DNA from: Diaporthe sp. PMI_573
Lineage: Eukaryota; Ascomycota; Sordariomycetes; Diaporthales; Diaporthaceae
Direction: 5' to 3'
Length of the DNA stretch: 64,000 nt
Assembly: GCA_021399435.1 (NCBI GenBank)
Contig: JAJTUP010000005.1
Location: 1,798,001 to 1,862,000 of the forward strand
A model generated the notes under the pieces. The model did not search any database and was not told where the DNA came from. It was given only the letters and a program-made list of their open reading frames with translations. Below are positions 23,621 through 34,557 of this stretch, one piece after another; the stretch's first letter is position 1, and every line of letters starts with the position of its first letter. The translations under genes and the position numbers were made by a program.

Positions 23621-24679
23621 TCACTTTCTAATTGGTAAGGTGATATTGACCTGGGCGCATGTCCCCATAAGCTCGCCTTCCAGGCGACTGGTCGCATTGA
23701 CCACAAAGGTTTGAAAATGCGACGTGCCACATTTGACCCCTAGCACAAAAGCCTTGGAAAATGTGTCTGCTAGCCATGGGGATGTATGAGTGTTGTCCAT
23801 CGGAAAATTGGCGTCTGCGGTCTCTTTGCCCATAAGCTTGAGTGCTTGAGCACTGTAATCTCCGTGGTTTACATAGTAAATGCCCTTTTCTGGGCCTCCG
23901 AGCGATTGGACAATATACCATGAATACCACTCATAGATAGTGGGGACCCAGGAGAATTCTCCAGTGACACTGTCATATGTGTTCGTTGGCGTTGGCGACG
24001 AGATAATAACTTTGGCGCCCAAGTCGAGGAAGATGGAGCTGGCGTTCTGGAGGTACGTAGTGTAAGTCTGGACAATTTCGGTCTGATTACTGGAAAAGTG
24101 TTTGTGTCAGTTTTCTTGGCTCCCACGGGGCTTGACAGGTCAAGAGAAAACGGGCTTACTTATGGGTAACAGGACAAATTTGGGCCCCCTGGCCCAAACA
24201 GTCCACTCTGTCCTTGGCGTCGTTGGCGGGATCAGCAGCTTGAGAAGAGAGGTGAGAAGTCATTCAACCAATGAGGGTTCTATCGTGCTGATGCACTTAC
24301 GGCCGTCGTTGTGTCCAAACTCGATCACTACCCAATCACCAGGCTGAACCTCGGAGATGATGGCTTGAAACCGTCCCTCACGGGTAAAGGTTCTCGCGCT
24401 TCTCCCGGCATAGGCCGAATTATTCACCCTGATTCTTGACGAGTCAAGTGAATAGTGTAGGTACTGTCCCCATCCCTCGGTTCCATTATGGCCCCCGCCG
24501 GGAGCCATTGTGCTATCGCCACAAAGCCATACCGTCTGTAGCCCAGTAGGCTCGGCAGGCTGGGCTTGGATCAGCTGGGCGTTGGAAAGTGCAAGGGGAG
24601 TTGCATGGCTGAGACTCACGGAGAAGGGGGCAGCCCCAGCTGCTGGTAGGAACCAGGCGAAGAGGGCAACGGGATGCAT
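23621..24679 (-). CDS. Rhamnogalacturonan acetylesterase (CE12, SGNH hydrolase)
   Basis: Three exons, 24301-24679, 24160-24238 and 23621-24089, encode 308 residues; the introns (24239-24300, 24090-24159) are GT-AG. The enzyme removes acetyl esters from the rhamnogalacturonan I backbone of pectin and is expected to be secreted: residues 1-17 ([17 protein letters not shown]) form a signal peptide. SGNH blocks are complete: the nucleophile Ser56 in GDST, the oxyanion Gly/Asn region, GHNDG at 122-126, and the catalytic Asp251 and His254 in DNTHTSP. The first exon ends inside GHNDG. Length and layout match fungal CE12. It lies 434 bp downstream of the co-directional GH42 gene. The likely partners are pectin lyases or hydrolases encoded elsewhere and the nearby beta-galactosidases. 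Confidence 0.92.
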
Positions 24680-25112
24680 TGTGGCTGGCAAGGATGGGGG
24701 CTTTCTCTCGTCCGTCCGGAACGACCTCAGTCCAGCCCCTCAGATATATGTATACTGGCAAGTAAGTTAGCCTAAATTCACTAGGCCAGCACCCAGGCTT
24801 GATTGAGGTGTGCGACGGGCGAGTGGATGCCGATCATCGCATCATTAAAGCTCGGTCTCTAACTACCCCGAGTTCACGGGCGCCGTGCCTCCCGGACGCA
24901 GAGCAAGGCGCGCCCCTCGACTCGTCTTGTCAGTAAAAAGATTTTTTTTTATGATCCACGCATGAGCGGGAGGAAAAGCTGGTCGATAAACGCATGTTGT
25001 TTTGAAGTTCATCACAATGCAGCATTCAGCGGGATCACTGGCTTCTATAGCCCACTCGCCCAGGTATGGGACTTGAGCAGGGGAGGTAATTTATCCTTGG
25101 GTACATCTGCAT
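24680..25112. other. Short spacer GH42 / CE12 with core promoter
   Basis: This 433-bp spacer holds the GH42 3' end and CE12 promoter. A T9 run lies near 24942-24951. No coding sequence is seen. Confidence 0.55.
24741..24754 (-). promoter_or_regulatory. TATA-like element of CE12 gene
   Basis: On the minus strand TATACATATATCTG lies about 62-75 bases upstream of the CE12 ATG at 24679. This is a plausible TATA box. Confidence 0.4.
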
Positions 25113-27427
25113 CTATGAAGCATCGGACTTCCAGACCGACACACCGGCGGCCGGTATAACCCCCGCGTCTCCAATGACCAGCTCGGCATCAACTCCCAAG
25201 TCTGGGGCAGCCACGGCGTCGGTGCCATAGTTGAAAGCCCAGATCAGGTTCCCTCTCCGGAGTAGCCTGAGCGAGCGACCAAGGTCATTATCCTTGCTTG
25301 CCGCCCTCCCCGTCAGGTCCTTGATACCGGCATTTGCAGCTATATCCCCAAGGTATGCCACTAAGAAGTCCGCTGGCGGGTTGAAGCCCAAATAATGCCA
25401 CGAGTCATCGGATACACAGGCCATCGGCTTGCCTGCGCGATGCCGCGATATCGAAGTGACGGCCGCGAAGCTTGTCGCATTCTGGCGATCGCAGGAAACC
25501 CATTCTTCCCAGTAACTTATATTGTACTTTGTGCCATCATAAAGCACCCCGCTGTTTGCATACTCAGGCGGCGTCTCGATGCGTGTCACCCGCATAGGCA
25601 GACGGTCTCGCAGTACACCCTGGGACGGCTGAATTCCTGGAGCATACGAGAAATTGGCGGTGAGAGCGGCAGAGCGCGGACCGAAGACGATGGGACCGGT
25701 GTAAGCCGAGAGAAGCGTGTTGAAAGCGGCGGGGATAATAGGCATACTAGGCACGACGACCATCTTGTACCCTTCAAGGCTCTGCTCTGGCCCGATAACG
25801 TCGATCGACAAGCCCAGCCGGCGCAGAGCCGAGTAAAAAGCATATACTATATCCGCATAGTTCAGCCCCGCGTCTGTGTAGGATGAAGACTTGACATCCC
25901 AGCTCCCACTGTATGGTTCGACGGCCCAGCTCCACACAGACGTATAGTCGAAGACCACGGCTACGTCACCCTGGGGCTCATGTGTGTTGTTTGTCCCGAG
26001 TTCTTGATGCAGAATCGGGAGGTCATTCGCCGCAACATCCTGGACCTCGAAGTAGCCCTCGTCCTGGCTTCCGTCTGAAATGTGAAGGCCGGAGAGGGTT
26101 TGTTCCTGTGCATATGGCACTTGGCGCCAGCGGAAGTAGTTGACAATGTCGCCCGATGCGGCAAATGTCTCAAGAGTCCAGAGGCGGACCATTCCCTCCC
26201 AGGGTGCGACCCTGTACTGGTTCCAGTTGAGCACTCCAGGCTCCATCTCCATCACCCCGAAAGGACCTTGGGCCTCGCCGTACGCAGCGCCTGCGATGCC
26301 CCTGTACAAGGCATGGTGAAGGGCCTGATAGTCTGGAAGGCCCGTGCGGAGTGTGTCGAAGAGGTCTTGATCCGAAAGCCATGAGTACTGGCTGGGCCCG
26401 GCAAGAGGGTATTCGTCGAACGTGGCAAAGTCAATACCAACTTCCTTTGCGAACTTGTGGTGGTCAAAGTCGGTGAATTGCATCATAAAGTTGGTGGTGA
26501 TTGCTTGTCCTGGTGCATGTTCCCGCAGGATTTGTGCCTGCTCTTTGGCAAACTCGACAACCATGTCCGAAGAAAACGTGAAGAAGTCGAGTGTCAAAAG
26601 GTTGTTCGTGGTGTAAACTTGGAGATAAGGGGGCTAGTACGTGTTTAATATTCCAAAACATGAAAGACGGGGATCCGTAGGAGGAGAAGGATGGTACTGA
26701 CCAGGACATCGTCGAAAGACTTGTATTGGTTCGACCAAAAGACTCTACCCTGGGCGGCATTCATAGCTTCGACGGTACCATATTTGTCCTGCAGCCATGC
26801 CCTAAACCGCTTGACTGCATCTGGGTCGTACGTGCGAACCGTGCCGTGACACCCAAACTCGTTGTCCAGCTGCCATGCCACGACTGTCGGGTTGCGCCCG
26901 TAGCGTTGGGCAAGAACTTGCGTGATGTTCTGGCTCAGCTCGCGGTACGAAGACGAGCTGAAGCTGTAGTACCTGCGGGAGCCAAAGGTGTAGGTGGCAT
27001 TGGTGACGTCGACGAACATAGTACTCGGGTAGTTGTCGACAAGCCAGTTCGGAGGGGAGGCTGTTGGTGTACCAATGATGGCCTTCAAACCGTAGCGTTC
27101 CAAGAGCCCGATTGTTTTATCAAGCACCGAGAAGTCGTATACGCCTTCCTCGGGCTCCAGGATGGCCCAGTCGAACTCATTAATGCGCACGTACGAGATG
27201 TTGAGGTCTCTCATGGCAGCAATGTCTGCTTCCCACATAAACTCTGGCCATTGCGACGGGTAGTAGTCAACGGCGAGGTGTAGACCAATCGGCCAGCGGT
27301 CCCTCGAAGGCCCTGTCGAGCTATTGTTCCAGTCCTCAATAACGTCCCGGACCACGGCAGACCGAGGTCGTGAAGCGCCTGTACACTGGGCCAGGGCGGC
27401 CAGCAGTGTGAGGCCGAACCAGTACAT
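25113..27427 (-). CDS. Secreted GH42 beta-galactosidase
   Basis: Exons 26702-27427 and 25113-26633 encode 748 residues; the intron 26634-26701 (GTCAGT...CTAG) joins in phase 0 and restores FDDVLPPYLQVYTTNN, which matches the GH42 pattern around the Trp-Ser/Pro-Pro segment. The enzyme hydrolyses beta-galactosides such as galactan or galacto-oligosaccharides by a retaining mechanism. The acid/base is Glu190 in WQLDNEFGCH and the nucleophile is most likely Glu371 in VMEMEPGVLNW. Residues 1-18 (MYWFGLTLLAALAQCTGA) form a signal peptide, so it should act outside the cell; several N-x-S/T sites agree. The TIM barrel, trimerisation-like domain (VVVPSMPIIP) and C-terminal beta domain are all present. 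GH42 is common in bacteria and less so in fungi. It is the first gene of a same-strand row with CE12 and P450. Confidence 0.92.
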
Positions 27428-28393
27428 TGCGAGCGGGCTTCCAAGGTTTACTGCAAGCCCAGTAACCGGGGACGATGTGGGCAAGTCCGTCAAAGGCCAC
27501 CACAGGCGCTACTGGGGGATGAACAACATAATATAGACGTCGAGGGTGAGAGGCCTGACACGGTGATTACCGGCATTGGGCGGCGGCACGGTTCGAGTAC
27601 GTACGTAGGCCAGCACCTGACCGACAACTGCGGACCGGGAGCTCCATGTCACGAGGGCGTCAGGATGGGACCAGGTGCCCGCCATGGGGCCCATCGAACC
27701 TCTGTAGTGTAGATCATCTCGACCTCAAAAGGAACCTGCATGCCAGGCCTGCCTAGTGACATTGCTCACCTCCGTTGTTCTCCCGAGCCAGAGCTGGGAG
27801 TGGCTCGGCTGTGCAGGTCGGCCAAGGACCCCGCGAAATCTCCACATCCTCCCCACCGGGCCCCCATGGGGCTCCAGTCCGGATGGGGTCCGAAGAAAAA
27901 ATTGCGTCAGGGCCACCGGACCGGCATGCTAAGTCAAGCATAATTACCACCTTATGCAGTCGGCCCGTTTGACTGCGATCCATTTTAAATCTCGGCGCTC
28001 GCAGACCGCTGGACAAGTAAGCCGGCAGTGGCCTACAATACCGTCAGTCAACAAACTGACATGAGGTCGGAGAATTGTCAGCCCACATGTGTGCCACGCT
28101 CTCCCCTCAGTCCAGCCACTAAACGCAAATTTGTATGCAGTGACTGCGCGCATTAGACGTCGACAAATCGAAAAACCAACATCACCACCATTTATGGGGT
28201 TCATGAGGGTAGCATATGGGAGCTTTGCTCGGGTGTCCGCCACACGGCCACGGCATCCATATAGTGAGTGAACTACCTGGGCAGTGTTCACTACGTACTA
28301 ACCATCTATAGGTTAGCCTCCTATGGGATAACCGCCTATAGAATAGGCGGGGAGATGGTGATCAAGCCACAGGCGGCTCCATAATGATGTTTT

Positions 28394-28429
<36 letters not shown>

Positions 28430-28837
28430 AGAATTTAGCTATATCCAAGTTACTGCCATACTGTACGTGAGAAGTAGGACGGATGTTAGTTTGACACTGA
28501 GAAGGCCCCTAGCTAGGTCGACCCGAGGCCGCAACTTTGTTGGTTGCCCATGGCTCAAGGGCTTCTATGTAGACAGGACAACTCACATCACCGATTGACG
28601 ACAAAAGGGTTAGGGGACCAGGTCGTTCGCTGGCACTTCTGGCTACAAGCGTGTCTGCGTGCTTGGCAGGCCGTGCCCCGGGTCTAGGCGGCATAAGCTG
28701 AGACAAGGAGCTCTAGTTTCACTTTGCCGTCCTCTACTTGATAATCGCGGCCAACCCCAATCTCCCTGTTATACCCAGCACACACAAGACCAGCAGAAGC
28801 CGAGCAGCGCCCAGATTAGCCCCTCTAGGCCGACAAC
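27428..28837. other. Divergent spacer GH42 / oxysterol-binding protein
   Basis: No gene is supported. It contains the second copy of the decayed dispersed repeat at 28305-28440, with a poly(T) tract of about 30 bases at 28399-28429, and an AT-leaning stretch from 27.93 to 28.2 kb. Confidence 0.55.
28305..28440 (+). repeat. Decayed dispersed repeat, copy 2
   Basis: GGTTAGCCTCCTATGGGATAA is followed by CGCCTATAGAATAGGC, then GAGATGGT, AAGCCACAGG, GGCTC and TAATGATGTTTTT. These blocks occur in the same order as in copy 1 at 19780-20000. It ends in a long poly(T) run. Only about two of the short tandem units remain here. Confidence 0.6.
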
Positions 28838-30478
28838 ATGGGTGAGAATGGCCTCAAATCAGAGAGCTCCTCTTCGCTGAAGGACTTCCTTGCTTCCATC
28901 GCGTCCATCAAGGGTGATCTTTCAAACATCACTGCGCCACCCTTTGTCCTCGATACGAAGTCCGTGGTCGAGCTACCTGCCTTCTGGGCCGAGCGGCCCT
29001 CTCTGTTCGTCGCCCCATCAACGTCTCCGGATCCGGCGAAGAGGGCCCTGTTGGTGCTCCGCTGGTTCTTGTCCTCGCTCAAGAACCAGCAGTATGGGGG
29101 ACGATCTGAAGAGGAGGGCGTGAGGAAACCGCTGAACGCCTTTCTCGGGGAACTGTTCCTTGCAAAGTGGGAAGATGCCAACGGCGAGACCACCCTGGTG
29201 GCCGAGCAGGTGTCCCACCACCCACCGGTCACGGCTTGTCGCGTCTGGAACGAGCAACACGGGGTCTTCGCGGAGGGTTTCACACGTCAGGAAATCACAC
29301 TCGGTCTTGGCAACATCACAATCAGGCAGCACGGCCATGCCTTGCTCACCCTGAGGGAGCACGGCGACGAGACTTACCTAATACCACTTCCTGAGGTCAA
29401 GGTCAGAGGGCTCTTGTCTGGTCTCGCCAGCACGTACCCTGAGCTGGAAGGGACGTACACGATCCCTTGCACTTCTGGGTATTACTCCGTTATCGAATTC
29501 AGTGGAAAATCTCTCCTGGGCAGTGGGGCCAAGAACGAAGTGTCGGCCAGGATTTTCGGCCCGGGGCTGGACAGCGCAGCAGGACACGAACCGCTTTACA
29601 CGGTCTCAGGCCACTGGAACGAATCATTCACTATATACAACGGCGCGGAAATATCAAAGGAGGCGTCGATTGAAACCGTCACCATCCAGGATCTCCCCAC
29701 CACGCCAATGAAGCCTTTCGAACAAGACCCCGAGGCCCAGGATCCTTGGGAGTCCAGACGCGCCTGGAAGGCTGTGCGTGAGGCATTACAGCGTAGAGAC
29801 ATGGCGGGCGCAGCCAAGGCCAAATCGACTATCGAACAAGGGCAGCGGGCCATTCGCAAGCGCGAGGCGCAGGAAGGAAAGAGGTGGGAGGCTCTATTCT
29901 TCAAACCCGAAAATGAAGACAAGTTGGCGACGGAGCTGTATCGCAGTATTTTGAAGGAGTTGAAGCCAGAAAACACCGTCGCTCTCTGGAAATTTAATAC
30001 AGAAACCTGGGACAGGGGCGTTCGGAAACCATTCCACGGACAGCTGTTGCCCAACAGCGAGACTGGGCTTGCCCCTATTTCCGTTGCGAGGCGCAATATG
30101 TCCTCGGACTTGGACGATACCGATCTTGCATCCCCCGCATCATTCAAGACAGCACCAGAGTACCTCATGGCTTCGAGCACCACACAGAACGGGTCAGAGC
30201 CGGAGCAGGAACCTCCTGCCATCGGCACGCCCACGGGAAAATATATTCCGCCCATCAACTCTGCCAGGCAGAGCATTGAACAGAGTAGCGGTGCTCTGAC
30301 TCCCTCGACCCCCTCTGTCTCTCCTTCCACGAGGGGTAAGCGCCAACGTGCGAGGGACTCCGTCGGAAAATTTAGAAAGTCGCTCTCATCCGGTCTTTCA
30401 AAAATTGCAAGCCCTGTACGCTCGAGCGGTGAATCTAAACAGGCTGGCTCTCGCAAGGGCGGGGATGATAAAGGGTGA
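28838..30478 (+). CDS. Oxysterol-binding protein, short Kes1/Osh4-like
   Basis: A single exon encodes 546 residues. It is an OSBP-related lipid-transfer protein that would exchange sterol or another lipid for PI4P between membranes. The family signature EQVSHHPP is at residues 123-130, preceded by KPLNAFLGELF at 97-107. A later helix with KSTIEQGQRAIRKRE (about 327-341) carries the conserved Lys/Glu/Arg PI4P contacts. There is no PH, ankyrin or GOLD domain, so it is of the short Osh4/Kes1 type, but the C-terminus has a Ser/Pro-rich, basic extension of about 120 residues (from about 420) ending in GKFRKSLSSGLSKI. That tail could bind membrane or be regulated by phosphorylation; this is inference. 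Single-exon structure is clean, with ACAACATGG at the start. Confidence 0.9.
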   Translation: MGENGLKSESSSSLKDFLASIASIKGDLSNITAPPFVLDTKSVVELPAFWAERPSLFVAPSTSPDPAKRALLVLRWFLSSLKNQQYGGRSEEEGVRKPLNAFLGELFLAKWEDANGETTLVAEQVSHHPPVTACRVWNEQHGVFAEGFTRQEITLGLGNITIRQHGHALLTLREHGDETYLIPLPEVKVRGLLSGLASTYPELEGTYTIPCTSGYYSVIEFSGKSLLGSGAKNEVSARIFGPGLDSAAGHEPLYTVSGHWNESFTIYNGAEISKEASIETVTIQDLPTTPMKPFEQDPEAQDPWESRRAWKAVREALQRRDMAGAAKAKSTIEQGQRAIRKREAQEGKRWEALFFKPENEDKLATELYRSILKELKPENTVALWKFNTETWDRGVRKPFHGQLLPNSETGLAPISVARRNMSSDLDDTDLASPASFKTAPEYLMASSTTQNGSEPEQEPPAIGTPTGKYIPPINSARQSIEQSSGALTPSTPSVSPSTRGKRQRARDSVGKFRKSLSSGLSKIASPVRSSGESKQAGSRKGGDDKG

Positions 30479-32744
30479 TGTGGGAATTTGGGGACAAATG
30501 AAAATTACTAATGGTGTTTTCTTGAAATTGGCAACGCACCCCAAGGAAAGGTCTGCTGTTTGTTTTGGGGGGGGGGCAGGGGGATTGGTGTCTTCCACTC
30601 TTCTCTTGCGTTTGGAAGAATAGGTTATTGTTTCTTTATTCTTATTTCTCTTTTTGATACCATCTTAGACTCAGAAACAAGCATATCGGATATTTTGCGC
30701 GGGACCACGAGACCTGCGGGCTCTAATATCATATAACCATTACTCTTGAGGTCTCGAGACATTCTCTTACGGCCCACATCATAATCCCCAGCGTCGCGCA
30801 CACAAGCGGGCGCAGGGACACTCACCCGGGATTCTGATTCTGGAAATATGCGGATCGATGATATCCATGGACTCGCTCGTGTAACAGCTCATGGCTTGCC
30901 TGGCTCCAGCCTTACTCATCCTACTTGACCCCCAGCCGTTTACCCACCCTGAATCACTCATACCTGGTATATTGCACTTTTGCTTGGTCTCTATGACCTC
31001 CGCCCAGTGTGAACGCCTTTTTGGAGCGCCATTTGGGCTGCCATGGTCGTGGTCCATCGTATTGCCATAAACTCCCTATATCTAGGGAAACCGCTTCGGT
31101 GAGGCTTGTCAATGCGGAGATGAAGACAGCCTCAGGCAATAAAATATTATTTCATAGCAGCCTGGTTTTTGATCTACAACCAGTCCGTGTTCGTCGATAT
31201 GTAACTACCAGCGGAATATTATATAATATACTACGAAGGCTTTTCGCGCATGCGCCCGGGGAAACACAGTGTGCAAGTGGCACATACATCAAATGAACAT
31301 CTTCTGCCTCCCCAACAAAATTCGAAATAATCGTAGCATGTACGCACCCCAATATTCAGTTTCTAATCATCGCTCGCCCCTCGGTTCAAAGTCCTACTTC
31401 ACTGTGGTGAATCAAGGAACCGTACTTGAGAGTAAATACTAATTACTTGACAATGTACAGGCGCGCCACTACAGACGTGGTCGTTGTTGCCGCCGCAGCC
31501 CGGAATATAGCCCGGGATAGCGAACTGGCAAGTTATTGAGGCTCGAAGGCACCATACTAAGTCTAGGGGGCCCAGACTTAGTGGCTGTCTGGGGATGGTG
31601 TCTAACTATGAGAATTTTATGCTCGATAGCTCGGAATATGGTTGCAAAGGCTTAGCAGGCACTTCAGATGTGAGCATGGACAGGAAAGCTACTAGTTATG
31701 TGATGCTGTGGCAATTACCCTAGGGCATGGTCTCAGTCATTCTCTAGAATTTGTCCCGCTCGATACTGGCTCGCGTGCAAGACGCGAGGAGGCCGGTGGC
31801 CTCCAAACAGCGAGGGGTCATCTAAATTCTACAGGGACCCTACTAATTTTCAGGGATCTCGATACGTTCGGCGATGTTGAGACACCCAGCAACGTAACAG
31901 CTGCAACCTAAACTTAGTCTGCGTGTTGTGGGCGCTAGAGCAGAAGATTTATAGCAGCTCATGATGGAAGAAGAAGCAGGCCAATCCGAGAACGGCCAAA
32001 CAATTAACAATTATACCCAATGTAACTATTATCTATAAGCCCAGGTGAAATGCTGGCCCCTGAGTGTGAGGTTGACACACAAAGAGACAGGAAGAGAGAA
32101 GGGCTGTCGATGCCACTTTTTGCGCTCAATACTGTTCCATATTAGCACCCTAGTCACAATCACGTGAGCCGCGCAAGAACCTTACGGTCTTTCTACTGTG
32201 TAAAAAGTATTCATTATCAGACTACCACTGAAGATCATGGAGCTTGCCAAGGGGGTTACGTGCATTGCCGGGGCTTGGCCGGGATGATCCGGAAACACGC
32301 GGTGGAGCTGCAGCAAGATCGGCCCACCACGGCGGCCGACGGTGCTGTTCCGTCGCTCTGGTGGCCTGACCGCAGACAACCTGTGGCTTCAGGATCAACA
32401 CCCATCATGCGAGCCAGCATGCAATCTACGCACTCGGAGAACTTGAATATGGAGCCACCAAAATTGTTTAAATATGTATCAAAAATCCTGCAACAGCGCT
32501 GTCACTCCTTTCAGCAAGAGTCAGCCTTGCAACTGTGCAACTTTGGAACCGCAGTACTCGCTTCACACATCAAGCCGACCTCAGTCTCAACGCACATACC
32601 GAAAGAAGCCCACAACGAGTATAGCAAACAGGAAAGTGACAAGTGGATCCCAGGCAGACAAGCATCCACACATCTTGACCCAACCCCCCCCCCCCGAGTC
32701 AACCAACCAATTCTATTACGTCGTACTTGGCAACCCACGCAGCA
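30479..32744. other. Long gene-poor spacer
   Basis: No convincing gene is seen in 2.3 kb. Homopolymer runs occur (G9 near 30568; C12-C13 near 32685-32696) and AT-rich patches at 31.15-31.25 kb. Frames of up to 195 codons on the plus strand around 32.2-32.7 kb lack any recognisable motif and run into a C-homopolymer, so they were not called. Confidence 0.5.
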
Positions 32745-33158
32745 ATGCTAGCAACCGTAGCACGACGTGCCATTTCAGCGACAACACGAGTTTACCCCCC
32801 GATTATGCCCTCGACTACAACAACGCCAGCAGCAGCACGCCGAGGATTGGCCGGCGTCCGATGGGTTCCCACAATTTTCGCAATGGTTTGCATAGGTTCG
32901 TCCCAGAGTCAACGCGGAACAAAACAAAGTAACACTGTTGTGCAGGAATTAATATGCGTCCTCGCAGGCTATGGCGTCTCCGCCTACAGGCGCAACCAGA
33001 TCGAGACATACTTGTCACGAAGTGCCGATTTCGAGAAGCAAGACACGGATCGAAGGAGGAGGTCGGCTGTCTTGATGGATGCGTATGGGGACAAGTCCAG
33101 TTTGGAAGACATTGAGCGGGCAATGGCGATTTACGAATCGCAACAAGGAGACGAGTAA
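32745..33158 (+). CDS. Small putative mitochondrial protein, function unknown
   Basis: An open frame of 137 residues starts at ATG 32745. The first about 40 residues (MLATVARRAISATTRVYPPI...) are rich in Ala, Arg, Ser and Thr without acids, as in mitochondrial presequences. The C-terminus has AGYGVSAYRRNQIETYLSRS followed by a charged helix ending SLEDIERAMAIYESQQ, which looks conserved rather than random and could be peripheral to a membrane. I do not recognise the family. A weakly conserved middle (CIGSSQSQRGTKQSNTV) just before a CTCGCAG|G site suggests an unspliced intron near 32.88-32.97 kb, but no strong donor is present, so it is annotated as one exon. Confidence 0.5.
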   Translation: MLATVARRAISATTRVYPPIMPSTTTTPAAARRGLAGVRWVPTIFAMVCIGSSQSQRGTKQSNTVVQELICVLAGYGVSAYRRNQIETYLSRSADFEKQDTDRRRRSAVLMDAYGDKSSLEDIERAMAIYESQQGDE

Positions 33159-34077
33159 AGCTGGATGAGGTCATGACGAGCGCCCGGGGGAGTGGGAGGG
33201 GGTGAGGGAGGTGGCTGGCGTTGGTTCCAGAGCGATTTCGATGCATTTTACGGCGTTATCACCCAGAGCAATAGCAGGACTGGGGCGGTACAATACCGCC
33301 TGCTTTATTCGGGTCTATAGCACACGGCGTTTCGGTCGACAGTAAGGAAATAGCACTTGATACAATACTGATCCTGTGATAAGCCGGTGGGAGCACAACT
33401 CTCCTCTACAAAGAACGTGCAGTCCAGTCCAGGAGGAGGGGACACTCATGGCCTAGTACCTAGGCCGTCGAGACTCTTAACCCTTTTCCAAGCAACGACG
33501 CTGAAATGTAGTATTTTGTAGAGCCAACTACAAATAATACCGAACTCGGGAGAAAGAGCGGCATGTTGGTGATGAGGAGTATAAGTTTAGGACCGTCCAA
33601 CCCTAGCCCACTGGCGTATTGAAATCAACACCGGTCCTCAGAAGTCCCACCTAAAAGGAAAGGACAATGACAACGATTCCCTCTACTCTCGTGTACCTAG
33701 CCAGAGTTTTGTGAATATTTCATAATTTACCAAATAATGTGCCACTTAAACTGTCCTCCGCTAAATATACGCCATGCCCAGCCTCGCTCAGTTCTCGTGT
33801 CGTAGTCCCGGTTCCGAATCGCGATCCCCCCGATACCCGATCATGCACGTAGACTATACCACCTATCTGTTTCCCGTCACGGTGTCCGATGATAAACGTA
33901 TGGATGGACAGGCGAGATTGATTCCAAGGGGTCATACACCAATCTATGGCTCGTGGAACTTTCATGACCTGAGATTGAATGGGTCGCGATCAGACCGTTC
34001 AAAGAACCACAAGTCCAGGTGAATGCAGCAAATCCGGTTGCTCAACTGGAGGAGTGAGGACAAGAATCTGTCAACAG
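33159..34077. other. Convergent spacer
   Basis: This lies between the small mitochondrial-type gene (+) and the DUF7704-like membrane gene (-). A CCTAGTACCTAGG motif lies near 33454-33466. No coding region is supported. Confidence 0.55.
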
Positions 34078-34557
34078 TCACTCGCCCTTCACCGCTGCTG
34101 CAGGCGGTCGCTTTACGCCGACTCCCAGCACAATAAAGATCCTCGTCAACACCATTGGCGCGGTACTCGCAAATGCGACCCAGTCCTCCGCAGTCCAGTC
34201 CCCAATCTTTGCATAGGCGACCCAGCCTCCCACTGCCTGAGCCGTGCTGTGGCAGAACGCAAAATCGCTCAGCAACATTCCCAGACACAAGACCCTCCAA
34301 AGCGCGAGATCATCAAACAGCCGCAAGACCACAGCCTCGACAAAGGCGAAATACAACCAAGAGCCACCCAAAGCTGTATACAGGAATGTCGTGTCAGGTG
34401 CGAAGGCAACGGAGTGTCGCGTGATGCTACCAAGATAGGTGCTCGGATCAATCAAGACAAGCGCAGATCCCGTCACGGCAAAGAGAGGTTCGATTGTCAG
34501 GAGAATCAGGCCATATATGTAAGGCACGCTGGCCTTAGCCGAGGCCTTTGGAGGCAT
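34078..34557 (-). CDS. Four-helix membrane protein, DUF7704-like
   Basis: A single exon encodes 159 residues from ATG 34557. Four hydrophobic segments are visible: about 11-30 (PYIYGLILLTIEPLFAVTG), 56-75 (TTFLYTALGGSWLYFAFVEA), 80-100 (LRLFDDLALWRVLCLGMLLSDF) and 122-142 (WVAFASTAPMVLTRIFIVLGV). The EPLFAVTGS-LxxIDPSTYL start and the central WRVLCLGMLLSD resemble a family of small fungal membrane proteins listed as DUF7704; that match is from memory of the pattern. No catalytic motif is evident. Both ends are basic (MPPKASAKAS, GVKRPPAAAVKGE). The location and role are unknown. Confidence 0.7.
   Translation of the reverse strand: MPPKASAKASVPYIYGLILLTIEPLFAVTGSALVLIDPSTYLGSITRHSVAFAPDTTFLYTALGGSWLYFAFVEAVVLRLFDDLALWRVLCLGMLLSDFAFCHSTAQAVGGWVAYAKIGDWTAEDWVAFASTAPMVLTRIFIVLGVGVKRPPAAAVKGE

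Noticed and set aside
28399..28429. Poly(T) tract as an assembly gap or poly(A) tail of a retrocopy
   Set aside because: There are no Ns, and no upstream processed gene copy is seen; it belongs to the dispersed repeat copy 2.
20398..30478. A secondary-metabolite gene cluster
   Set aside because: Only a P450 fits; no polyketide synthase, peptide synthetase, terpene synthase, transporter or pathway regulator is present.
32164..32751. Plus-strand frame of 195 codons
   Set aside because: There is no recognisable domain; it crosses a C-homopolymer tract and ends in the start region of the 32745 gene.
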